In this document: in pieces, positions 1 to 5,836 of the stretch
How positions within the stretch are numbered: the first letter of the stretch is position 1
Layout of the letters: every line of letters begins with the position of its first letter
Source: CAJPST01 sp041795785
GTDB taxonomy: Bacteria; Pseudomonadota; Gammaproteobacteria; Enterobacterales; Pasteurellaceae
NCBI GenBank assembly: GCA_041795785.1
Contig: JBHBXR010000096.1
Coordinates: 1 to 7,551 of the forward strand
Direction: 5' to 3'
Length of the DNA: 7,551 nucleotides
The notes under the pieces: model-generated
Told to the model about the DNA's origin: nothing
The model's input: only the letters and a program-made list of their open reading frames with translations
Database searches by the model: none
Position numbers and translations under genes: made by a program

Positions 1-772
1 CTAATAACCGATTAATTTTACAGGTTTCTACGCATACCATGGTTTTATATCCCTGCTCGCTCATACCGCCCGTCGGTTTGTGCCACGGGTTCCATAGCAC
101 GGTATCCGTTGCGTCCAGTTGTTCCACTTGAATTTTGCGTTGAAGGGACGGATCAACAATAGTGTGTAGGGTAGGGCTTTCGATAGCGTAAATACAATCG
201 ACGTTTTCGCCGATTTGACGCGGTGAAGGCACGTCTTCTTGCTGACCGCTGAGTTTGTTAAAACAGCGGGTCGGCAAGCCTTCCACGGAAAGCGATTCAA
301 TATCGCCGATATTGAAATAGGTATGCAGTGCCGCTTGAGCCGGTTCCGCGCCATAGTGGGTGAAACGCAGTTCGCACCGGTCGGAAAACGTCATAGTCAA
401 TTTGGCTTCGATCAGATGATTCGATGAAAACAGAGAAAATTCCAACCGCACTTTTTCCGCGCTAATCGCATAATCGCTTAACTGCCAAAGACTGATACGG
501 GCATAGCCGTGCATCGGTTCTTTCACCGGACCGAACCAAGGATAGCAAACCGGCACGCCGCCACGGATAGCATTGCCCACTTTGAAAGGTTCGATTTCGC
601 TTAACCATAATACATCCTGTTTTGCGCCTTGCGGTTGCCAGCTGAGTAACTGCGCGCCCTGTAAAGCGATTTCCGCCGAGCCGAGCGAATGTTGCAGCTT
701 AAGCACGGGGATTTCATTATATTGATGAAGACTTAATTCAGGCGCGATTTGTTTGATGAATTTACGTTCCAT
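1..772 (-). CDS. yeaD: D-hexose-6-phosphate mutarotase (YeaD family), 3' end cut by window edge
   Basis: Cytosolic epimerase expected to interconvert alpha and beta anomers of glucose-6-phosphate and similar sugars (galactose mutarotase-like beta-sandwich fold). I translated 257 codons from ATG at 772-770 with no stop before base 1. Relatives are about 270-295 residues, so little is missing. Visible family marks are RGGVPVCYPWFGP at residues 70-82, HGYAR at 88-92 (substrate-binding segment), ALHTYFNIGD at 148-157 with the probable catalytic His150, WNPW at 227-230, and VCVET at 246-250 with the probable catalytic Glu249. A Shine-Dalgarno AAGGAA lies 5 nt upstream (complement of 778-783). It is transcribed divergently from yoaA. 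It carries one uptake word, read as Lys-Val-Arg. Family assignment is firm; exact sugar preference is known only from family members. Confidence 0.92.
   Translation of the reverse strand, partial: MERKFIKQIAPELSLHQYNEIPVLKLQHSLGSAEIALQGAQLLSWQPQGAKQDVLWLSEIEPFKVGNAIRGGVPVCYPWFGPVKEPMHGYARISLWQLSDYAISAEKVRLEFSLFSSNHLIEAKLTMTFSDRCELRFTHYGAEPAQAALHTYFNIGDIESLSVEGLPTRCFNKLSGQQEDVPSPRQIGENVDCIYAIESPTLHTIVDPSLQRKIQVEQLDATDTVLWNPWHKPTGGMSEQGYKTMVCVETCKINRLL
445..453 (-). repeat. DNA uptake signal sequence (Hin type)
   Basis: ACCGCACTT on the plus strand is the perfect 9-bp word AAGTGCGGT in reverse. It lies inside the mutarotase gene and is read as Lys-Val-Arg in GAA AAA GTG CGG TTG. Such words direct DNA uptake during natural transformation in Pasteurellaceae. 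Confidence 0.9.
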
Positions 773-850
773 AATATTTCCTTTTTATTCGGTTTTAGAC
801 GGAGGGTTTGCTACAATATACCGCAAATTATTAATAAATGAATAAGAATA
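773..850. promoter_or_regulatory. Divergent intergenic promoter region between the mutarotase gene and yoaA
   Basis: This 78-bp AT-rich spacer must drive both divergent genes. On the plus strand TGCTACAAT at 809-817 is an extended -10 element (TG, one base, then TACAAT, one mismatch to TATAAT), which would start the yoaA transcript near 824. No good -35 box is seen, as is usual with extended -10 promoters. On the minus strand TATATT (complement of 815-820) could be the -10 of the mutarotase promoter, with a weak TTCATT -35 candidate (complement of 837-842). The two -10 elements share bases 815-817. The plus element is reasonably convincing; the minus one is tentative. Confidence 0.55.
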
Positions 851-2779
851 ATGGCGGATAGCAAACAAATCATTCGGGTATTTTCCGAAGACGGCGAATT
901 AAGTCGAAAGATCAAAAACTTTCGTCCCCGTTCGGAACAGCTTGAAATGGCAAGTGCGGTTGAAAAAACGATTGAAAATAAAGGCGCGTTGGTTATTGAA
1001 GCGGGCACGGGAACGGGCAAAACCTTTGCATATCTTGCGCCTGCGCTGTTGGCTAAAAAGAAAACCATTATTTCCACCGGCTCTAAAAATTTGCAGGATC
1101 AATTATTTAACCGTGATTTACCGGCGATTAAAGACGCATTGAATTACACGGGAAAAATTGCGTTGTTAAAAGGGCGCGCCAATTATTTGTGTTTGGAACG
1201 TTTGGATCAGGTGATTGCGCAGGGCGTATTGGGCGATCGTTCCGTGTTGGCGGATCTTTCCAAAGTGCGTAAATGGAATAACGCCACGCACAGCGGCGAT
1301 TTATCCGAATGTGTAGAATTGGCGGAAGACAGCCCGATTTTGCCGCAGTTAATCAGCACTACGGATAGCTGTTTGGGAGCGGATTGCCCCAATTACGGCG
1401 ATTGCTATGTGGTTGCGGCGCGCAAACGGGCGTTGGCGGCGGACTTGGTGGTGGTTAATCATCATTTGTTTTGTGCCGATATGGCGGTGAAAGAAAACGG
1501 TTTCGGCGAGCTGATTCCCAATGCGCAAGTGATCATTTTTGACGAAGCCCATCAACTGCCGGATATTGCCGCTCAATATTTCGGACAGTCTTTAACTTCG
1601 CGTCAACTGTTTGATATTTGTAAAGATATTAATATCGTTTACCGCACGGAACTAAAAGATATGCGACAACTCGGCGTAGCGTCGGATCATCTGTTGAAAA
1701 TGGTGCAGGATTTTCGTTTGCTGTTGGGTGAAGGCAATCAACGCGGCAACTGGCGTGAATTGCTTAGTCAAAGTGCGGTCAAAAAAGGGGTAGAAATTTT
1801 ACAGGAAAAATTGGATTTTACCGCCGAAGTGATCAAACTGGCGCTCGGTCGTTCACAAACCTTGGACAGCATTTTCGAGCGTATCAACACGATTAAAAAC
1901 CAATTCAAGCGTTTATCGGACACCACGATTACCGGTTATTGCTATTGGTATGAAACTTTTAACCGTCAATTCGGCTTACATATTACACCGCTGACCGTCG
2001 CCGACAAATTCGGCGAACAAATAAAATCCAGTGACGCCGCATGGATTTTTACCTCGGCAACCTTAGAAGTCGGTGGTAGCTTTGCGCATTTTTGTCAACG
2101 TTTGGGCATTGAGAAGGCACAGCAAAAAGTTTTGCAAAGCCCGTTTAATTATGCCGAACAAGCGCTGTTGTGCGTACCGCGTTATTTGCCGGGCAGCAAT
2201 CAACACAACACGACCGATAAACTGGGTGAAATGTTGTTGCCGATTATCGAAACGAACAAAGGACGCTGCTTCGTGCTTTGCACCTCGTATTTTATGATGA
2301 AAGGCTTGGCGGAATACTTCCGTGAGCACAGCGGGTTATCCGTGTTATTACAGGGTGAAACGGCAAAAACGAAATTACTGGAGCAGTTTGTTAATGAAGA
2401 ACACAGCGTGTTAGTGGCGACGTCAAGTTTTTGGGAGGGGGTGGATGTACGCGGTGATGCCCTGTCTTTAGTGATTATTGACAAACTGCCTTTCACCGCG
2501 CCTGATGAACCGCTGCTTAAAGCGCGTATTGAAGATTGTCAGTTACAGGGTGGCGAACCCTTTACCGACATCCAGATTCCGGAAGCGGTAATTGCTTTAA
2601 AACAAGGGGTCGGACGATTGATTCGCGATGTAACCGATCGCGGTGCGGTGATTATTTGTGACAGTCGTTTAGTTACCCGTCCTTACGGTGAAACCTTTCT
2701 GAAGAGTTTGCCGAAGGCAAAACGTACCAGAGATTTGGCAAAAGTGGTAGAATTTCTGCAACATATTCAAAACGGATAA
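851..2779 (+). CDS. yoaA: YoaA, XPD/Rad3-like iron-sulfur ATP-dependent DNA helicase
   Basis: Superfamily 2 helicase of the DinG/XPD group. In E. coli, YoaA is a 5'-3' helicase that binds the chi subunit (HolC) of DNA polymerase III and helps cells tolerate blocked replication and chain-terminating nucleosides. Visible motifs are a Q-motif-like FRPRSEQ at 24-30, Walker A EAGTGTGKT at 50-58, motif Ia STGSKNLQDQL at 75-85, four Cys for the 4Fe-4S cluster (114, 174, 179, 185), VVNHHLF at 201-207, DEAH at 231-234, motif V SFWEGVDVRG at 526-535 and motif VI QGVGRLIR at 585-592. All key residues are present. Length 642 fits E. coli YoaA (about 636) and not the longer DinG. An in-frame TGA at 839-841 makes ATG 851 the first possible start; its ribosome site is weak. 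It is first in the operon, 4 bp before tsaB, and carries two uptake words. Confidence 0.95.
   Translation: MADSKQIIRVFSEDGELSRKIKNFRPRSEQLEMASAVEKTIENKGALVIEAGTGTGKTFAYLAPALLAKKKTIISTGSKNLQDQLFNRDLPAIKDALNYTGKIALLKGRANYLCLERLDQVIAQGVLGDRSVLADLSKVRKWNNATHSGDLSECVELAEDSPILPQLISTTDSCLGADCPNYGDCYVVAARKRALAADLVVVNHHLFCADMAVKENGFGELIPNAQVIIFDEAHQLPDIAAQYFGQSLTSRQLFDICKDINIVYRTELKDMRQLGVASDHLLKMVQDFRLLLGEGNQRGNWRELLSQSAVKKGVEILQEKLDFTAEVIKLALGRSQTLDSIFERINTIKNQFKRLSDTTITGYCYWYETFNRQFGLHITPLTVADKFGEQIKSSDAAWIFTSATLEVGGSFAHFCQRLGIEKAQQKVLQSPFNYAEQALLCVPRYLPGSNQHNTTDKLGEMLLPIIETNKGRCFVLCTSYFMMKGLAEYFREHSGLSVLLQGETAKTKLLEQFVNEEHSVLVATSSFWEGVDVRGDALSLVIIDKLPFTAPDEPLLKARIEDCQLQGGEPFTDIQIPEAVIALKQGVGRLIRDVTDRGAVIICDSRLVTRPYGETFLKSLPKAKRTRDLAKVVEFLQHIQNG
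952..960 (+). repeat. DNA uptake signal sequence with near-ideal flanks
   Basis: A perfect AAGTGCGGT in yoaA, read as Ser-Ala-Val. The downstream bases fit the extended consensus: a purine, a six-A run at 962-967, then a second A/T run starting about 974. This is the best full-length uptake signal in the window. Confidence 0.92.
1771..1779 (+). repeat. DNA uptake signal sequence
   Basis: A perfect AAGTGCGGT in yoaA, read as Ser-Ala-Val. It is followed by C, a run of six A, and a second A/T-rich run near 1793-1800, a good fit to the extended signal. It falls in a region of YoaA that I recall as variable compared with E. coli. Confidence 0.92.
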
Positions 2780-2783
2780 TTGA

Positions 2784-3515
2784 ATGAATAATTTAACATT
2801 ATTAGCTTTAGATACCTCAACGGAAGCCTGTTCCGTCGCCTTATTGCATAGAGGCGAAAAAACTTATTGCGACGAACTGGCGCAGCGTACGCACACTAAG
2901 CGTATTCTGCCGATGATTGATGACCTTTTGGCGCAATCGGGAATCGGTTTAAATCAAGTGGATGCACTGGTGTTCGGACGCGGACCGGGCAGTTTTACCG
3001 GTGTGCGTGTCGGCGCGGGAATTGCGCAAGGTTTGGCGTTGGGCGCGGATTTACCGGTGATCCCGATTTCCAATCTCAGTGCCATGGCGCAGGCTGCCTA
3101 TGAACAATATCGGGCGGAGCGGGTAATTGCGGCGATTGATGCGCGTATGAACGAGGTTTATTTCGCACAATTCGAGGCGAAAAAAGTGCGGTCGGAATTC
3201 GGCGAGTTTTTACATTGGCAACCGCTAGTGGAAGAACAGGTCGGCTCACCGCAAAAAATGTTGGAACAAATGCACGGCAGCGGACAAGGAAAGACACCGA
3301 AACCCCTTGGCGTGGGGACGGGCTGGCAAGCCTATACGCAGCTTTCGGAAGCGGATATTGCCGAAGCATCAACGATTGAACTACCGTCCGCCCGTTATAT
3401 GCTGTCGCTTGCGCTACCGTTATGGTATAACAAACGGATGATAAGTGCGGTCGAAATCGAGCCCGTTTATTTGCGCAATGAAGTGACGTGGAAAAAATTG
3501 CCGGGACGGGAATAG
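2784..3515 (+). CDS. tsaB: TsaB, tRNA threonylcarbamoyladenosine (t6A37) synthesis subunit
   Basis: TsaB (formerly YeaZ) is the non-catalytic ASKHA-fold partner of TsaD. With TsaE it forms the complex that moves threonylcarbamoyl from the TsaC product onto A37 of ANN-decoding tRNAs, an essential step in most bacteria. Family marks are LALDTSTEACSVAL at 7-20, FGRGPGSFTGVRVG at 64-77, IDARMNEVYFAQF at 118-130 and the C-terminal EPVYLRNEVTWKKLPGRE. The HxxxH metal site of TsaD is absent, as expected for TsaB. Length is 243 against 231 in E. coli; the extra residues fall mainly in the variable middle (about 131-175), where one uptake word encodes Lys-Val-Arg-Ser. A second uptake word encodes Ser-Ala-Val at 221-223. 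The start lies 4 bp after the yoaA stop without a strong ribosome site, which suggests translational coupling. Confidence 0.95.
   Translation: MNNLTLLALDTSTEACSVALLHRGEKTYCDELAQRTHTKRILPMIDDLLAQSGIGLNQVDALVFGRGPGSFTGVRVGAGIAQGLALGADLPVIPISNLSAMAQAAYEQYRAERVIAAIDARMNEVYFAQFEAKKVRSEFGEFLHWQPLVEEQVGSPQKMLEQMHGSGQGKTPKPLGVGTGWQAYTQLSEADIAEASTIELPSARYMLSLALPLWYNKRMISAVEIEPVYLRNEVTWKKLPGRE
3184..3192 (+). repeat. DNA uptake signal sequence
   Basis: A perfect AAGTGCGGT in tsaB, read as Lys-Val-Arg. The flanking A/T runs are weaker (CGGAATTC follows). It lies in the variable middle of the protein. Confidence 0.88.
3443..3451 (+). repeat. DNA uptake signal sequence
   Basis: A perfect AAGTGCGGT near the 3' end of tsaB, read as Ser-Ala-Val just before the conserved EPVYLRNEV segment. 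CGAAATCGA follows, a partial match to the A/T flank. Confidence 0.88.
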
Positions 3516-3548
3516 CCTTATTTTTCAGTCTTATTCTTTGCAAAGCAG

Positions 3549-3555
3549 AGGAGGT
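3549..3555 (+). promoter_or_regulatory. Very strong Shine-Dalgarno for the Slp-family gene
   Basis: AGGAGGT is a full-length match to the anti-Shine-Dalgarno end of 16S rRNA, 5 nt before ATG 3561. It fixes the start codon of the lipoprotein gene. It is the strongest ribosome site in the cluster; yoaA, tsaB and rnd have weak ones and fadD has AAGGA. Confidence 0.8.
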
Positions 3556-3560
3556 ATAAA

Positions 3561-4112
3561 ATGAAAAAGCGATTGATTTTACCTTTGTTGGCATTGTTGC
3601 TGAGCGGCTGTATATCTCCGCCGCAAGGCTTGGAAGCCGATAAGTTTACGATTCAAAGCCTGCAAAAAATAGAAAGCGACGATTATCGTTGCGAATGTAA
3701 AAAAGTGCGTTTAGGCGGCAAAGTGATTGCGGCGACGGCGTTGAAAGATAAAACCAAAGTGGAAGTGCTCAGCCTGCCGGTGAGCAGATTTTCCGCCAAA
3801 CCGATAGTGGAATCAAACTCGGAAGGACGCTTTATCGCCTATCTGCCGGGTTTTGTTGATCCTGAAAGTTTGAAAGAACAATATATTACCGTTGTCGGTT
3901 TATTGAAAGGCAAAGAAACGGGGAAAATTGATCAAGCGGATTATCAATATCCCCTCGTTGAGGCAACAACTTATAAGCAATGGCGTTTAGTGCAGGAATA
4001 TTATTATGATCCGTTGGATTGGGAGGATTATTGGTATGAGCGCCATTTCGGTTTCGGGATCGGTTACCGCTTGTTCCCGCCGCAACCTAAATTACGTTAC
4101 AATTTATACTGA
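3561..4112 (+). CDS. slp: Slp/YeaY-family outer membrane lipoprotein
   Basis: Predicted lipoprotein of 183 residues. The signal peptide (MKKR, then a hydrophobic Leu-rich core) ends in the lipobox LLSGC, with Cys17 the expected lipidated residue. Ile, not Asp, follows Cys17, which favours sorting to the outer membrane. VRLGGKVIA at 49-57 resembles the Slp-family core; nearby Cys44 and Cys46 are a CxC pair. The C-terminal 43 residues (141-183) hold about 14 aromatic residues, including YYY at 147-149 and YWY at 157-159; I recall aromatic-rich tails in this family. Length is close to E. coli Slp (188) and YeaY (193). Position between tsaB and fadD matches E. coli yeaY, so orthology with YeaY is more likely than with starvation-induced Slp. 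Precise function is unknown; envelope and stress roles are only suggested for the family. Confidence 0.85.
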   Translation: MKKRLILPLLALLLSGCISPPQGLEADKFTIQSLQKIESDDYRCECKKVRLGGKVIAATALKDKTKVEVLSLPVSRFSAKPIVESNSEGRFIAYLPGFVDPESLKEQYITVVGLLKGKETGKIDQADYQYPLVEATTYKQWRLVQEYYYDPLDWEDYWYERHFGFGIGYRLFPPQPKLRYNLY

Positions 4113-4141
4113 ATAAAAATAACAATAAGTAAGGAAACACA

Positions 4142-5830
4142 ATGGAAAAAATTTGGTTTCAAAACTATCCGGAAGGTGCGGAGCGTGTAATAGATACGTC
4201 AAAATATACGTCGATTTTGGATATGTTTGATAAAGCCATACGCAAACATCCCGATCGCGCGGCTTACGTCAATATGGGGCAAACCCTGACCTTTCGTAAA
4301 TTGGAAGAACGCAGTCGCGCCTTTGCCGCCTATTTGCAAAACGAATTGAAACTGAAAAAAGGCGAGCGGGTGGCATTAATGATGCCTAACCTGTTGCAAT
4401 ATCCCATTGCGCTTTTCGGCATATTACGCGCCGGTTTGGTGGTGGTGAACGTCAATCCGCTTTATACGCCGCGCGAACTGGAACACCAACTGCAAGACAG
4501 CGGTGCGAAAGCGATTGTTGTGGTATCCAATTTTGCTTCTACGGTAGAAAAAGTGGTGTTTAATACGGAAGTAAAGCACGTCATTTTAACCCGTATGGGC
4601 GATCAGCTTTCCTTCGGCAAACGCACGTTAGTCAATTTTGTCGTGAAATATATCAAAAAATTAGTGCCGAAATATAAACTGCCGAACGCGTCCACTTTCC
4701 GCGAAGCCTTAAGCGTAGGTAAACACCGTCAATATATCAGACCTGAAGTGGCGCGCGATGATCTTGCCTTTTTGCAATATACCGGCGGCACAACGGGCAT
4801 TGCCAAAGGTTCAATGTTGTCACACGGAAATATTATTACTAACGTGTTCCAAGCCAAATGGATTGCAGAGCCTTTTGTCGGAGATCATAAAAATGTACGC
4901 GAAGCGATTTTGGCGCTGCCGCTTTATCACGTTTTTGCCTTGACGGTAAATTGTTTGCTGTTTATCGAATTGGGGATAACTGCGATACTTATTACTAACC
5001 CGCGCGATATTGACGGTTTTATCAAAGAAATGAAAAAACACCGTTTTGTTGCGATTACAGGGGTGAATACGTTATTTAACGCATTGTTAAATAATGAAAA
5101 TTTCAAAGAAATTGATTTTTCTGCATTAAAATTGTCCGTCGGCGGCGGTATGGCGGTGCAGCAGTCTGTGGCAACCCGTTGGCATGAAACTACCGGTTGC
5201 AGCATTATTGAAGGCTACGGCATGACGGAATGCTCGCCGTTAATTGCCGCCTGCCCGATTAATGTGGTGAAACATAACGGCACTATCGGCGTGCCGGTGC
5301 CGAATACGGATATTAAGATTATTAAAGACGACGGCAGCGAAGCCGCTATCGGTGAGGCGGGCGAGCTTTGGGTAAAAGGCGAGCAAGTCATGTTGGGTTA
5401 TTGGCAACGTCCGGAAGCGACCGCCGAAGTGTTGAAGGACGGTTGGTTGGCGACCGGCGATATTGTTTTGATGGACGAAACTTATAGTCTGCGTATTGTG
5501 GATCGTAAAAAAGACATGATCATCGTTTCGGGTTTTAATGTTTATCCGAATGAAATTGAAGATGTGGTAATGCTCAATTATAAAGTCGCCGAGGTGGTGG
5601 CTATCGGCGTGCCGAATGAAGTGTCGGGCGAAACAATTAAAATTTTTGTGGTGAAAAAAGATGCTGATTTAACCCACGACGAATTACGTAAACACTGTCG
5701 TCAGCATTTAACCGGCTATAAAGTGCCGAAAGATATTGAATTTCGCGATGAACTGCCGAAAAGCAATGTCGGAAAAATTTTACGCCGTGTGTTGCGTGAT
5801 GAAGAATTGGCAAAACGTCCGTCAAATTAA
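4142..5830 (+). CDS. fadD: Long-chain fatty acid--CoA ligase
   Basis: Acyl-adenylate-forming enzyme (ANL superfamily) that converts free long-chain fatty acid, ATP and CoA to acyl-CoA, AMP and pyrophosphate at the inner face of the cytoplasmic membrane, pulling exogenous fatty acids into the cell. The P-loop-like motif YTGGTTGIAKGSMLSHGN is at 213-230, the adenine/AMP motif GYGMTECSP at 358-366 and the FACS signature DGWLATGDIV...LRIVDRKK at 433-457. It is followed by SGFNVYPNEIED at 463-474 and the C-terminal KSNVGKILRR with the probable adenylation Lys545. Length 562 is nearly identical to E. coli FadD (561). ATG 4142 has AAGGA at 4131-4135 with a 6-nt gap. It lies 29 bp after the Slp-family gene and 6 bp before rnd, so it is probably co-transcribed. 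It carries no perfect uptake word despite being 1.7 kb. Confidence 0.95.
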   Translation: MEKIWFQNYPEGAERVIDTSKYTSILDMFDKAIRKHPDRAAYVNMGQTLTFRKLEERSRAFAAYLQNELKLKKGERVALMMPNLLQYPIALFGILRAGLVVVNVNPLYTPRELEHQLQDSGAKAIVVVSNFASTVEKVVFNTEVKHVILTRMGDQLSFGKRTLVNFVVKYIKKLVPKYKLPNASTFREALSVGKHRQYIRPEVARDDLAFLQYTGGTTGIAKGSMLSHGNIITNVFQAKWIAEPFVGDHKNVREAILALPLYHVFALTVNCLLFIELGITAILITNPRDIDGFIKEMKKHRFVAITGVNTLFNALLNNENFKEIDFSALKLSVGGGMAVQQSVATRWHETTGCSIIEGYGMTECSPLIAACPINVVKHNGTIGVPVPNTDIKIIKDDGSEAAIGEAGELWVKGEQVMLGYWQRPEATAEVLKDGWLATGDIVLMDETYSLRIVDRKKDMIIVSGFNVYPNEIEDVVMLNYKVAEVVAIGVPNEVSGETIKIFVVKKDADLTHDELRKHCRQHLTGYKVPKDIEFRDELPKSNVGKILRRVLRDEELAKRPSN

Positions 5831-5836
5831 ACTGAT

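Noticed and set aside
239..427. Plus-strand open frame of 62 codons opposite the mutarotase gene
   Set aside because: It is the antisense of a conserved enzyme with no ribosome site or promoter; treated as a shadow.
838..861. Seven-codon open frame (ATG at 838, TAG at 859-861) overlapping the yoaA start in another frame
   Set aside because: It has no ribosome site and only seven codons. Chance in an AT-rich leader is the simplest reading, although it could in principle influence yoaA initiation.
2641..2650. GGTGCGGTG-like sequence resembling the uptake word (similar ones near 4177 and 7181)
   Set aside because: Two or more mismatches to AAGTGCGGT and no supporting A/T flanks; expected by chance.
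3516..3560. Possible separate promoter or terminator between tsaB and the Slp-family gene
   Set aside because: No hairpin is present, and no paired -35 and -10 boxes with sensible spacing could be found. The gap is short and compatible with co-transcription.
3076..3594. Minus-strand open frame of 172 codons opposite tsaB
   Set aside because: It lies antisense to a well-conserved essential gene and also covers the Slp signal peptide. Its translation has no recognisable motif, and no promoter or ribosome site precedes it.
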